Assembly (NCBI GenBank): GCA_023375785.1
Contig: SZWC01004776.1
Location: 12,166-52,413 of the forward strand
DNA from: Penium margaritaceum
Lineage: Eukaryota > Streptophyta > Zygnematophyceae > Desmidiales > Peniaceae
Direction: 5' to 3'
DNA length: 40,248 bases
Shown here: piece by piece, positions 20,403-31,189 of the stretch
Numbering within the stretch: position 1 is the first letter of the stretch
Layout of the letters: each line of letters starts with the position of its first letter
Program-made: the position numbers and the translations under genes
Notes under the pieces: model-generated
What the model was told of the DNA's origin: nothing
Databases searched by the model: none
The model's input: the letters and a program-made list of their open reading frames with translations, nothing else

Positions 20403-21243
20403 GTGAGTGGCCAGTCCCGTGTATCCGTCTGTGAGTCCAATGCCACCCTTCGTGGTGCTGCATCCGGTGGTGTCCATGGGGTGTCGCCAGATGATCATGA
20501 CTGGATTGAGGAGTGGCAGTCTCATACGTTCCCCACTCGTCTTTGTGGCTCTTCTCCCCTCTCCTCTCATCGTACCATTGCTTTCTGTCTCGTTCTACCC
20601 ACCACTTGTGCATCCCCAGGTCTTTGGATCATTGACTCTGGGACCACGCATCACATGACCTCCTGTCGGCCGTCATTTGTGTCTCTCGGGCTGATTGGGT
20701 CCGTCCATTCTGTTCGCACTGGCTCCGGCCAGCTTCTCCCTGTCCAACGTGTTGGTGTCATTTTCTTTGTCGGCCCTGGGGGTACTGTCTACTTGCCCAA
20801 TGTGCTCTATGTGCCCGACCTTGAAGTCAACTTCCTCTCTATAACCACCCTTGACGACCAGGGCATGGACTTCTCGTCCAACCACGGCTTGGCATCCATT
20901 TCCTCTTCACTCGACTGGTCATGTTGTCCTTCGTGGTGTGCTCTATGATTGCCTCTTTTGTGTGCCCCTCACGTTGCCTTCGTCCTCTGCTATATCTACT
21001 CTCATTCACATTGCCCCGTCTTTGTCTCCAATACATACTTATCTGCTGCACCGTCGCCTTTGCCACATTCACACTATAGCCATTCAGCGCCTTCTCTGCC
21101 TTCGGCCTGCCTATGGCCTTGATCCTTCCACATTTGCACCTCCCTGCACCTCCACCTATCTGGACTATGCTAGTGGCAAAATGCACCGATCCCCGTTCTC
21201 CACTGCTGAGTCTACCATGTCCCATCCTCTTGACCTTGTCTAA
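20403..21243 (+). pseudogene. Element B protease and integrase zinc-binding region
   Basis: The frame 20403-20948 contains GLWIIDSGTTHHMTSC, with an intact retropepsin DSGT, then SGQLLPVQRVGV and VYLPNVLYVPDLEVNFLS. After a frameshift, 20851-21243 gives YLLHRRLCHIHT and PPCTSTYLDYASGKMHR. The second Cys of the expected C-x2-C before ASGK is replaced (LDY), so the zinc site is damaged. The frame ends in TAA (LDLV-stop-ADVMGPLPQ) before the integrase core. Confidence 0.8.
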
Positions 21244-22475
21244 GCTGATGTCATGGGTCCCTTGCCCCAGGAATTTTTGGTGGCCTCGGCCGCTATGTCC
21301 TCTGCTTCACTGACGACTTCTCATACTACCGCCGGGTCTTTGCCCTTTGCCATAAAAGTGATGTCACTGACATTCTTGAGTCCTTGCTTCCACAAGCTGA
21401 ACGTGCCTGTCTCCGGCCGTTGCGAGTTTTTTGCAATGACCGTGGCGGTGAGTTCTTTGGTCCCACTTCTTGCTTCCTTCAATCTTGTGGTGTTTGACTT
21501 GAATCCTCTGCCCCTTACACCCCAAAACAGAACGGTGTGTCTGAGCGTTGGAACCGCACATTTGCTGATGGTGTCCGCTCTCTTCCCTCTGCCTCTCGGC
21601 AATCCCCGTTGTTTGCCTTTGGGGCCATGTCATACATGACTTGGGTCTGGAATTGCGTTCCTCATGGCCCTCTCCCCCATTCTGTCATGCCGTTTGAATG
21701 TAGGACAGGCCAGCGTGCTGACCTCCACCTTGCTTGTGTCTGGGAGTGTCTTGCCTCAGTGTGGATCCCCGCGGACCAACGGGGTGGTAAGCTATCCCCC
21801 CGTGGTCGCTTGTGCATCTTTCTCAAAGTCTCATTTTTCTCCAAAGCGTGGCGCTTTTGGGATCCCTCACGTTGTCGTGTCGTTGAGTCTTGTGATGCAC
21901 TCTTTCTTGAACACCTGTTTGAGCGTGATGCTCCCCGTTTCGGTGGATCTCTCTCTCCGTCCTCTCGGGGTGGGGGTGGTCCTCTTCCTTCTAGGCCTTC
22001 TTTTCTCGCCTCTGGGCGTCCCTCGACACCCGCTGTCTCTCCTGAGTCCCTAAGCTCCTCTTCCTCCTTGGGCTCTCCTTCCTCACCCTCCCATACTCCC
22101 TTGGACTCCCCTCCGCCCATACGGTCCCCTGCCTCTTCTGACTCTGTCTCTCCTGAGCCCGCTGCCTTGTCCTCTGCTTCTAAACCAGGTGCCACGTCCG
22201 CGTCGCCTCCTGCTCCCTCTGAGCCCACTGACTCTCCCTCTCGTCCTGTGCACCCAAGCCATGTTGCCCCCGCTTTTGTAGCGTGTATCCCGTCTATCCC
22301 ACCAGCCTCACCCTACACACGCTGTGGTTGTCTCCCGACACTTCTATCTCAGTCTCATCCTGTTGTCTCTAGTAACCCTTGTCTCTGTGCTCTTGGCCTT
22401 ACTAGATCTGCACTGTCTGCAACTGCTTCTATCGTGCACCCCAGCACAACACTTGGCTACTCTCTCATTGAATAA
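21244..22475 (+). pseudogene. Element B integrase and Pro/Ser-rich linker
   Basis: Across frameshifts the strand reads ADVMGPLPQ, CFTDDFSYYRRVFALCHKSD, CNDRGGEFFG and, after a TGA, PYTPKQNGVSERWNRT. All three catalytic acidic residues (D, D, E) are therefore still encoded, though in different frames. The 312-codon frame 21537-22475 continues SYMTWVWNCVPHGPLP, GQRADLHLACVW and SKAWRFWDPS, then a long Ser/Pro-rich linker before the RT. It aligns well with A and C, showing the families are related. Confidence 0.85.
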
Positions 22476-22509
22476 GAGTTTCACTCAGCTCTCACCTCGT
22501 CCATAGCTG

Positions 22510-23640
22510 GGTATGTTACCTCGTGCTTTGCCATTGCTGGCCTCGCTTCTCTTCCTCCCGAACTGTTGACTGTGCAAGCAGCCCGCACGGCATCTGATTC
22601 CCCCTTGTGGGAGCAGGCCATGAAAGCCGAGCTCAATGTCAAAGCACGGTGTGTACGAGCTCGTAGACCTCCCACCGGGCCGCAAGGTGGTTGCAGCCAA
22701 GTGGGTGTACCGTTGCAAGCTGAACCCTTATAACACAGTGGAATGGTTCAAGGCTTGCCTCAATGCCAAGGGATTCTCTCAAATCCCTTGTATTGACTTT
22801 GATGACACTTTTGCCCTAGACGTCCGCTACACCACAGCTTGGGCTCTTCTCAGCCTAGTTGCTCGGCATGACTGAGAGCTTGAGCAGATGGATGTGAACA
22901 ATGCTTTTCTCCATGGTAAGTTGGACAAAGAGGTTTACATGGTGCCGGCGCCTGGCTTCTCTGATGGAACAAGCCAAGTGTGGCATCTCTACAAGGCTAC
23001 CTATGGCCTGAAGCAGTCCCCACGTTGCCAGAACCAAGAAATCACTGCTACCCTTGAAAGGGGATGCTTCTGACAAAGTGTTGTGGATCCTTCTTCATTC
23101 CTCAGTGCTCCCACCAAACCACTCGTCGCCATCCTTGTCTATGTGGATGATCTTCTCATTGCCTCCCCTAATGCCGCATATGTTGCGTTTGCAAATTCCC
23201 TGCTTCAAGTAGTATACAAGATGAAGGACCTTAGTCCGGCTCGGGTCTTTCTGGGCATGGAGTTAGAGCGTGACCATGCACGTCGTACCTTGCACGTTCA
23301 CCAGTCTGCATATGTGCGCAGCTTGGGGGAGCTCCACGAACCGATTCTCACAGCAGTCTCCACAACGTCCACACCCATGACGCCTGCTGGCCAGTCCCTA
23401 CTAAAGTCTTTGGAATTGTCAAAGGTGGGGAAGATGATCGATGTGACCGACTACCTCCGGGTCACTAGCTCTCTGATGAACCTTGCCACGACCATGCGTG
23501 CTGATGTTGCGTTTTCTGTGCTTTTCTTGTCCCAATTCTCCTAGTCCCCTCGTGAGCGCCATCTTGAGGTGGCATTGTGGGTAGTGCGCTATGCCCTGTC
23601 CACCCCTCATGTCGGACTGTACTTTCGTGTGCAGCCCTTG
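22510..23640 (+). pseudogene. Element B reverse transcriptase, several stops
   Basis: The blocks are WEQAMKAEL, then in a shifted frame GVYELVDLPPGRKVVAAKWV and IDFDDTFALDV. At the codon after VARHD there is a TGA, where A and C have TAG and H has Trp. ELEQMDVNNAFLHG, YGLKQSPRC, a further stop near 23073, LVYVDDLLIASP (YVDD at 23140-23151), KDLSPARVFLGMEL and YLRVTSSLMNLA follow. A TAG after LSQFS sits where Gln is usual in copia (QFMQSP-like). The catalytic aspartates are kept. Confidence 0.85.
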
Positions 23641-24130
23641 GTTGTGGTGGACGACTTCATAGATAGTGACTGGGCACATGATTCTGATGCACGCAGTCGA
23701 ATAGGATACATCTTCCTGGTTGGTGGAACTACAGTCTCCTGGAGAAGTGGCAAACAAGGGTGTGTTGCTCACAGCACCGCTAAGGCTGAGTATGTTGCTC
23801 TTGGTGCATGCACGTGTGAGGCTGTCTGGTTGTATCGTCTGCTGCAATAGTTGTGTGTTCCCATCAGCTACATCACTCTTTGCTGCGAAACCAAAGCACA
23901 AAGCTTATTGCCAAAAAAAGTGGCATGCATCACTCACGCACCAAACATATCAATGTGGAGCACCATTTTGTTCATGAGTGCATCGCTACTGGCATTGTCC
24001 AGGTTGCTTGGGTGGATACATGATCTCAAAAAGTTGAATTTCTCACTAAGGCCCTCAGTTGAGATCTCTTCAAAAGTGTTGTTCACTTTGTTGATCTCAT
24101 CTGTCCGCATGACCTGGTTGATTTGCTATG
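23640..24130 (+). pseudogene. Element B RNase H
   Basis: The frame 23569-23850 gives VVRYALSTPHVGLYF, DSDWAHDSDARSRIGYIFL, TTVSWRSGKQGCVAHSTAKAEYVALGA and CEAVWLYRLLQ, then TAG. This keeps SWRSGKQGC and EAVW, which are destroyed in element C. After the stop and a frameshift the text reads SRTKHINVEHHFVHECIATG, VAWVDT-TGA-SQKVEFLTKAL. The domain is recognisable to its end, about 70 bp before the polypurine tract. Confidence 0.8.
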
Positions 24131-24192
24131 ATGCACCTCTGGTTATCTCCCCTTGTGGTTTTCTCATGTGTGTGGGTTGCTTGCCTGCGGGT

Positions 24193-24202
24193 GATGGGAG
24201 AG
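24193..24202 (+). other. Polypurine tract of element B
   Basis: GATGGGAGAG lies immediately before the 3' LTR start TGTTGAAT. Confidence 0.75.
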
Positions 24203-24811
24203 TGTTGAATTTCACTGACCACTCACAACTCTATGCCCTCTTGTGTCCCACACTGTGTACACACATGTACAGATTTAATGACAATAGCCTTGCCTGGGGA
24301 AGATTCATGCGTCCACACCTTAACTGAAGCCTCTGACGTCATCAAGCTGCTGCTGGACCGAGGAGTGCCCTTTGACACATACATGGCCGTTGCATAGCTT
24401 TCTATGATTATGTGATGCGATAGATGCTAGGGCTCGTACATTCTCACTACCGTGCCCTGCATCATGCTTCTCTTGCCTTGAGTGTTTAGGGGGAGCTGCA
24501 TATTTCCCGGGTGCTCATCCTTAGGGGGCCACCGTGCTAGTTTTGGCCGTGCACTAGTGAGTAGTTTCCCTCGGTTTATTCCAAGTGGTTGGGCTCTACC
24601 CCCGGATGGCGGCACTCGCCCACCCGAGCGTGATGCTTGGTGTGGGTGCGTGCTCACCGGCGTTTAGTTCGCTCGCTCCCTCTCACTCCCTTCTATCTTG
24701 GCTTGAGTGCAACTTCTAAGGCAAGTGATTGACCGCATCCATGGTGTGTCTTGCGCTCCATTGCTCTAACCCGCCCCGTCTCACAGAGCTCATCTGAAAA
24801 ACAACCCAGCA
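24203..24811 (+). repeat. 3' LTR of element B
   Basis: Starts TGTTGAAT and ends ACCCAGCA. Homologous to the 5' LTR, with many substitutions and small indels. Confidence 0.85.
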
Positions 24812-25047
24812 ACTTCATCCACCAGACCCAGCTGCTCTTGCCACCCGGTCCTACTGCTGCTGCTCGGCTTGGCTAATGGAGCTAGTAAATGCCACAGCTC
24901 ACCCAGTGAGGTGGTGGGGACAATGTGGTGATGTCGCTCATGAAAACGGGTGCAACGAGTCCTAGGATACGGCGGCCTCGGTGAATCTCACTGCTGCTGC
25001 CCCTGCTGCATCTCTATAGTGCAGCTCAGCGATAGAGGTCTCGCTAC
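24812..25047 (-). repeat. Inner leader of element D after the element B insertion
   Basis: The GCT-bearing sequence resembles the leader stretches next to the PBS in A (10390-10540) and C (33370-33510), including a shared TCTCACTGCTGCTGC passage. This shows the two halves of D belong together. Confidence 0.65.
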
Positions 25048-25057
25048 TCTGATACCA
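25048..25057 (-). other. Primer-binding site of element D
   Basis: The minus strand reads TGGTATCAGA, continuing G, an exact initiator tRNA-Met type PBS adjoining the LTR. It is the best-preserved PBS of family 1 in the window. Confidence 0.85.
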
Positions 25058-25701
25058 TGAGAAGATGCGTGGAAGCTTCCTAGCAACACAGCCGCTGTCT
25101 ATACGTCAATGTCTGGTGAGACGGTGATGACAGTCACAAGTCGTACACACAACGGCATGGGTCTAGCTAGGAGACACAACACAAAGTGTCACAATGCTTC
25201 AATAGTATTTGTAAAGAGAAATGACAAATGACACGTCCATGGCATAAGTACCTGCCGCGGTGCACGGCGGGTGTCGCACGCGACAGCACAAGGTCTGTCC
25301 TAAAACCGGCCCAAAACCACTGTTTTGGTTGTAACTCAGCGTAGACATGTCAGAACACTACGCCGTCTGAACCTAGACGAGCAAAATCAGAAGCCGGATG
25401 GTACGATTGGTCACATGCATGCACCCGGCATCAAATGGTGGAAACACAATGCAAAGGCATGCAAATTGGGCCCACGGCTAGTCCACCGATAAACTCCTAC
25501 GTGCTGTAGGAAAACTGCAGGAGGTCCCAACCAGTGTCCAGAACTCTGAGAAAGTCATCGGTAAGCTCCAAGCTGGTAGTCCGCCACCAGACGACGAACC
25601 GGTACCATCTGGGTCCGCATCAGGGATCTGCACAGGCATGGACACGGCTGAGTGGTCACAGTAAACTGTACAAGTTGACAGGAACGTCACAAATCACAAC
25701 A
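25058..25701 (-). repeat. 5' LTR of element D
   Basis: A 644-bp family-1 LTR, TGAGAAGATGCGTGG to TCACAACA on the plus strand, closer to C than to A at its start. The hairpin CCAAAAC-CACT-GTTTTGG lies at 25311-25328. Fragment E begins directly after it. Confidence 0.9.
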
Positions 25702-26448
25702 GCAATGAGGGTTGCTTTGTGACCACGCATAATGTGGTGCACCACAAGTGTAGAGAGAGCGCAGCTTGGGCCGAATGGGGGCTGCAGCGAGAGAGTAGAT
25801 GGTTACACGGCAGCCGGAGTAACCTTCAGGTAACAAGGCTGGGATCGAAGACTATGACCTACGCCGATACTAGCCTACTAGAGACGTAGCCGTAGAGGGT
25901 AATTGCGAGTGGTGATGCTGATGGATCTACAGAGAATCGTCTTGCAGCGACATTGCCGCGTACCCGTCGCGGCACTAGAGGTACCATTCGGGGGATGAGT
26001 CATGGGTCCAGGATCGACGAGGAGCAGGGATGTACCCCCATAGCTCTAATACCAGTTGTTTTCAGGCACTTTTCTCGCTAGACGAGCATGCCACCTGGAG
26101 CTAGGAAGCAAGAGACGCCATGGATGCGGCAAGCTTACCTTAGAATCAAGTGTCACACCAAAGCAAAAAAGGGTGAGGGGGAGCATGAGTCTCAGACGCC
26201 GGTGAGCACGCACCCACACAGAGCAACCGCTTGCATGAGCACGCACCGTCACCGGGGGTCGAGCCTGACCTCTTGGTATTCACCGAGGGTGGCTTCTCAC
26301 CAATGCACAGCAAACAACTAATACGTTGGCCTCCCTAAGGATCAGCACCCAAGATAACATGCAGCTTCCCCAAAACACTCAGAGGCAAACAAGCATGATG
26401 CAAGGATCAGTAGTGAATGTACGCACCCTAGCATCCACCAAATCAAAG
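25702..26448 (-). mobile_element. Fragment E: family-2-like LTR, PBS and leader
   Basis: The minus strand of about 26055-26448 resembles the 3' two thirds of the B LTR, including GATGCTAGGG, a GCATCATGCTT block, GTGGGTGCGTGCTCACCGGCG and a CCGCATCCATGG-like end. TGGTATTAGAGC, a PBS variant, follows near 26046-26057, and 25702-26045 is its leader. The U3 end of the LTR was cut by element C, and the downstream part by element D. It is therefore probably older than both. Confidence 0.7.
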
Positions 26449-27093
26449 TGAAGAAGATGCGTGGAAGCTTCCTAGCGACACAACCACCGAATAGGCGTCA
26501 GTGCCTGGTCAGACGGTGACGACAGTCACACGTCGTGCACACAACGGCAAGGGTCTGGCTAGGAGACACAAGGCAAAGTGCCATAATCATTCAATAGCAT
26601 TTGCAGAAAGAAATGAAAAATGACAGGTCCATGGCATAAGTACCTGCCGCGGCGCACAGCGGGTGTCGAACGCGGCAGTGCAAGATCTGTCCTAAGGCCT
26701 ACCCAAAACCACTGTTTTGGCCGTAACTCTACGCAGACATGTCAGAATACTATGCCGTCTGAATCTAGATGTGCACAATAAAAAGCCGGACACTACAACT
26801 GGTCACATGCATGCATCCGACATCCAACGGTGGACACACACTGCAAAAACATGCAAATCGGGCCAACGGCCAGTCCACTGATAAACGCATGCGTGTTGCA
26901 AAAAAACAGTAGGATGTTTAGGGTAGTGTCCAGAGCTCTGGAACGGTCATCGGTCAGCTCAACGCTGGTACTCCGCCACCAGATGACGCACCGGTACCAC
27001 CAGGGTCCGCATTAGGGATCTACACGAGTATGGACATGGCTGAGTGGTTACAGTAAATTGTGCAGGTCGACAGGAACGTCACAAATCACGACA
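26449..27093 (-). repeat. 3' LTR of element C
   Basis: Plus strand TGAAGAAGATGCGTGG to TCACGACA. The hairpin CCAAAAC-CACT-GTTTTGG lies at 26703-26720. The polypurine tract (ATGGGGGAG on the minus strand) adjoins at 27094-27103. Confidence 0.88.
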
Positions 27094-27149
27094 CTCCCCC
27101 ATGACCCGATGGTATGCATGTCCATACACGTGCAGTAATGAGACGAGTA

Positions 27150-27640
27150 CAAGAACGAGTGCAACACAAAATGTGACACGGACAAAGACACACCCCACAC
27201 TCAACCACTCTCAGGCAAGGGGCGAAGTCCAACAGAACGAATGGCCACCAGGAACTTTCAGCACGCTGCAAAGTGATGATCATGTGTCGCTCCACCAGAT
27301 CAGGCACAAAGTCATGCTCAACCGCAATGTCCTTTGTGCCAGCATGAAAAACACCAGAGTTTGCAGCAATGTCAAGAGCGCTCTCGTTGTCGCAACGAAG
27401 CACAATGCTAGGTACTGACTGGCCCAGCTCAAGGAACAGGCGCTGTAGCCATACCGCCTCAACAGCTCCCACACCTAGAGCAACGTACTCTACCTCCAAT
27501 GAGCTACGTGCAATGCAACCCTACTTCCCGTTGCGCTAGGACAAAGTGGTCCCACCGAGCAGGAACACGTAACCGGTGCGACTACGTCCATCTGGGCTCT
27601 AGGCCAAGTCGCTGCCGGTGTAGACATCAAGGACCACCGA
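27150..27640 (-). pseudogene. Element C RNase H with TAG codons at Trp and Gln
   Basis: The minus strand reads SDLA-TAG-SPDGRSRTGYVFLLGGTT, LS-TAG-RNGK-TAG-GCIARSS, then EVEYVALGVGAVEAVWLQRLF, LRCDNESALDIA and TKDIAVEHDFV. Element A has DWAWSPDG and SWRSGKQGC at the same places, so two Trp and one Gln codon became TAG. The part from the EVEYVALG block onward (frame 27086-27499) is open, but the ADFLTKALA end seen in A is lost to a deletion. Confidence 0.8.
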
Positions 27641-29378
27641 ACACTACCGGCGAAAGAAGAGTCCAAGGTATGGTGTGGATACCACGTACCGCACCACTCG
27701 CACACACGCATGAAGGGCTCTAGCGCGTGGAGCCTGCAAAAACTGGGCAAGGAGGTTGACGGCAAATGCAATGTCAGGACGTGTGGTAGAGGCCAGGTAC
27801 ATCAGAGATCCGATGAGACGGAGGTAGAGGGTCACATCAACTGTCTCCCCCAGCTGTATGGGATCATCCACCGTCAGGGCATCTGCCCGTCAAGCGTGAG
27901 AGGTATGAAGCCATGGGCATTGCACTGAGGAGGCCGCTGATGCACTCCCCCACAACACGTGCGTATCGAGCCTGATGCAGTAGTAGAGTTCAACGTCTGC
28001 AGTCTCGCACGATCTCCAGTCCAAGAAACAATGATGCAGGACCAAGGTCTTTGATCCTATAAGAAATCTGGAGGAGAGCCTTGGCCTCCTTCATGGCCTC
28101 CTGTGAAGGAAACACGATGAAACGGTCGTCGACGTAGACCAAGATGGTGGTGAATTGCTCAGGCATCCGTTGGATGAAGAGAGAGGGATCTGCCTGGCTC
28201 TGTGCATATCCCGCACGAGTCATGGTGCCGATGATCTGCTTGAGGATGTACAAGGACTTGTACAAGTGCCAAACATTGTCACCGTCCTCAAAGCCCGGTG
28301 GCTAAGCCACGTAAATCTCCTCATCTAGAGAGCCATGGAGGAACGCATTGTTCACATCCATCTGGTGCAGTTCCTAGTCATGCTGAGCCACTACACCGAC
28401 CAGAGCTTTAGCTAAGGTCATGCGGCCGACAAGGACAAAGGTGTCAGTGTAATCGATGCCCTCAATCTAAGAGTATCCCTTAATGACCAAGCTAGCCTTG
28501 TGGCGTTCCAGTGAGCAATCCGGCTTCACTTTCTTGCAAAAGACCCACTTGACTTGAATAGCCTTCCTCCCAGGTCGAAAGTCGACTAGCTCATAAACTC
28601 TGTGCTCTCGGATGGCGTGAAGCTCATCCTCGGAGGCCGTACGCCAAGCGTCAGCATCTTGTGATGAGAGGGCTTCCCTCAGTGTACCCGGGTCAGGCAC
28701 CGTAGAGGGAGTGCTCTGCATGGCAAGAGCGCATGCCTCAGTGCTATGTCTGACGACCACAAGATCGGCTACTGTATCACAAGCGATATGAAACTCGCGA
28801 GTGACAAGGTCGCGCCCTACGAGACACGCTGGATGTACCTCTGTGTGCTCTGTGCGGACACTCAGGCCTATGGCCTTTGTGTCAAGATCACCACTTGCAC
28901 TACTATGAGTGGAGCACCTAGGTGCGGGACCAGACACTTGCTGAGCTCCCGAGTCCAATGGTCGAAGGCGACCGCCAGGCTCACGGGAGTAACCCGGGCT
29001 TGAGGGGCATACCTTAGGCTCAGGAACAGGCACAATTACAGCTGGGGAGGGCTGAGGCAAGGGAGCTAGTGATGTCATGCGAGGAGATGCATGTGTGGGA
29101 GCCAGGGGGCTCGGTGGGATACTAGGAGTAGGTGAGGTAGGTCCACGCACAGAAACAGAAGTGTCGGCAGACACAAGTACGGTCACAGGAATACGCACAG
29201 GTACAGGATCATGGGTACCTGTGGGGTAAAAAGGGACAGGATTAGAAGCCGGCGGTGCTTGAGAGATCTCTTGAACGACAGCGATGATCGCTGGGTCATG
29301 AAGAGCCGGAGAAGGGGAGGGAGCTCGAACGGACACATCAGCCTGGCAAGAGGTGCTTGCAGACGTACACTCCCCCAT
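27640..29378 (-). pseudogene. Element C linker and reverse transcriptase
   Basis: The 303-codon frame 28467-29378 holds the Pro/Ser-rich linker and RT fingers (VYELVDFRPGRKAIQVKWVF, then KGYS and TAG where A has Gln). Next come VAQHD-TAG-ELHQMDVNNAFLHG, as in A, and EEIYVA-TAG-PPGFEDGD, where A has Gln. The frame 27990-28265 gives SLYILKQIIGTMTRAGY, lacking the nine or so residues HSPRCWNGE present in A, then LVYVDDRFIVFPS. The YLRLIGSLMYLASTTRPDIAFAVNLLAQF block (27644-27871) is open. Three TAGs and a deletion make it inactive. Confidence 0.85.
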
Positions 29379-29585
29379 CCATCAAGAGACCTCATACGTA
29401 GGAACGTGCGTGACGGACAGCAACGTGATCGATGTCAGATCACGGTAGGTGGGAGACTCAATGAAGAGTGCGTCCCATGACTCGACAATGCGACAATGAG
29501 CACGGTCCAAAAAACGCCATGCCTTTGATCGCGGGGAGATGCCGCTGAAGGCACACAAGCAACCCCGCGGTGAGACCTTGGACCC

Positions 29586-30635
29586 CTACTGGTCCTCGAT
29601 GTAGCACAAAAAAGTCGAAGATCCCCAGACGTGAGCGAGGCACAGGTCAGCACGGTGGCCGAACCAAAGTTCATACGATGTGACGTGGTCCAGAAGAGGA
29701 CAGTGCGGCAGGCGGTTCCAGACCCAAGTCATGTAGGCGAAGCCTTCAAAAGCGATGGACTCCGGAAGACCACAATCAGACTGTATAGCGCGAACCACAT
29801 CCTCCATGGTGCAGTTCCAGCGCTCAGAAACACCGTTCTGCTGAGGAGTAGCAGGAGCGGAGACCTGGTGAAAAATCCCGTGCTCAACGGAGAAGCTGTC
29901 CATCTCGCCAAGAAACTTGCGGCCGCAATCTGATCGGAAGGTGTGCAGCGTGTGGCCGGACTGACGCCCAGCCATCACTAGCCAAAGGCGAACCGCAAGA
30001 GCGGCGTCACTCTTTTGGCACAGGCTGTAGACCCACCGCATCCGGGTGAAATCATCAGTCAGGGTCAGGACGTATCTACCCCGATCGGATAGAGACTCAA
30101 CAGGAAGAGGACCAAGAAGGTCCGGATGGACTAACTCGAGACGGCGAAGTGCGCGTGAACGGGAGTCAGGGTAGGTGCAACAATGCATCTTACCCTGAGC
30201 GCAGACAAGACAGTCGGTCTTGGGCGGCTTCTTGAAAGAAGCCGCATCAAGACCGAGGGTGGGCTGAGTCTGAATAAGCTTTGACACAGTGTCGAAGCCT
30301 ACATGACACAGGCGGCGATGAAGTAATCGCTGGTGCTCAGGAGACAGAACACCAGTGACAAAAACATGAGCAAAAAGGGAGTGGGAGAAAGGAGCAGGAG
30401 TCCAAGAGACACGATGCAGGTCATCCATAACAAAGGCACAAAGAACAAAACTACGAGTGTCAATAGCACTCACAGTCGCGGACTCTGTAGTGTGCTCCAC
30501 AGAGAGTCCCATCAGTGTGCAAGCACGTACAGAAAGCAAACTGAGCTTAAGGTCATGCACAAACTGCACCTCGGAAAGATGTAAGAGGCAACACGGACCA
30601 TTGAAACATACAACCCAAACACCCTGAACTGGCAA
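29586..30635 (-). pseudogene. Element C protease C-terminus and integrase, uninterrupted 349-codon frame
   Basis: This is the best-preserved TE frame in the window. It starts after the protease active site (PVQGVWVV). It contains RLLHRRLCHVGFDTV and CLVCAQGKMHCCTY, an intact HHCC zinc site. The integrase core follows: LELVHPDLLGPLP, LTLTDDFTRMRW, RSDCGRKFLGEMD and NGVSERWNCTM, so all three catalytic acidic residues are encoded. MTWVWNRLPHCPLL and the tail ELWFGHRADLCLAHVW come next. It ends in TAG after YIEDQ, where A has a Gln in a similar block; downstream the text SKAWRFLDR continues in frame. The GGE after the second Asp has become GRK, so activity is doubtful. Confidence 0.85.
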
Positions 30636-30659
30636 GGACTGACCGAAGCCTGTGCGGAC

Positions 30660-30956
30660 TCAATGAACAGACGCAACAAGGCCAAGAATAGAAAAATCAC
30701 TACGACGAAAGGTCATGTGATGAGTGGCACCGAAATCGATGATCCAAGTGCCACAGGAATCACGACTAGAGGACGTCATTGTACAACGGGCAATGGAACA
30801 CTCGGCCTCGAACGGACGCTGGGCAGCAGGTGGGGAGGAACGACATAGGGCACAAAGGTGAGACACATGAATCCAATCTGTACAGTCAGGGCCATCGTCA
30901 TCACATGCCGACTGTTCCCCCATACACAAGTTATCCCGAGCTACAAGAATAGACAA
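30660..30956 (-). pseudogene. Element C protease active-site region
   Basis: CGTWIIDFGATHHMTFRRSDF aligns with WIIDSGATHHM of A, so the catalytic Asp-Ser-Gly is Asp-Phe-Gly (TCT to TTT). The frame then breaks before the rest of the protease, which continues in 29586-30635. Confidence 0.8.
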
Positions 30957-31189
30957 ACAGTCTGTGAACCACCCGGATGTGTCAACACACTCGCACCTCC
31001 CTGAAAGTGAAGCGCCAGAAGGTGTTGGAGCTCGGCGATGGTGCAGTCACGTGGCTCTGGGTCGCCTGTGGTCGCTGGTCGTGAAGCGGGAACTCCTCCG
31101 GTCATGGTCGTCGCGCGCCCGGAGGATGGGCTGCTTGACGTAGATCGTAGTGCGTACGCAGCCTGGAGCCTGTGAGTAATCCGCGCCCA

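Larger units (their letters stand above)
16583..24811 (+). mobile_element. Ty1/copia element B (family 2), nested in element D
   Basis: LTRs at 16583-17180 and 24203-24811 enclose a PBS, a long frame upstream of gag, gag, protease, integrase, RT, RNase H and a polypurine tract, all on the plus strand. The LTRs differ at many sites, by eye more than those of A. No 5-bp target-site duplication is visible at the called edges (CCTGC before, ACTTC after), so the ends may have mutated. All genes are interrupted. Confidence 0.9.
14395..25701 (-). mobile_element. Copia element D (family 1), truncated and split by element B
   Basis: The left part, 14395-16582, holds gag and the outer leader. The right part, 24812-25701, holds the inner leader, PBS and 5' LTR. 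Both are homologous to A and C and on the minus strand. Element B lies between them, inside the GCT-rich leader. D lacks everything after gag (protease to 3' LTR), and its left edge abuts the LTR of fragment H. The sequence at 16583-24811 belongs to B. Confidence 0.8.

Noticed and set aside
16578..24816. Target-site duplication for element B
   Set aside because: The bases next to the called LTR ends (CCTGC and ACTTC) do not match, and shifting the ends by a few bases did not give a match.
367..28500. Alternative genetic code with TAG/TAA read as Gln, as in some ulvophyte algae
   Set aside because: Some stops fall on Gln positions, but others fall on Trp (DWELHQ, SWRSG, AWSPDG, EAVW) or Arg positions, and TGA is also frequent. 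The pattern fits C-to-T decay of transposons. One TAA in the host gene is better explained by splicing.
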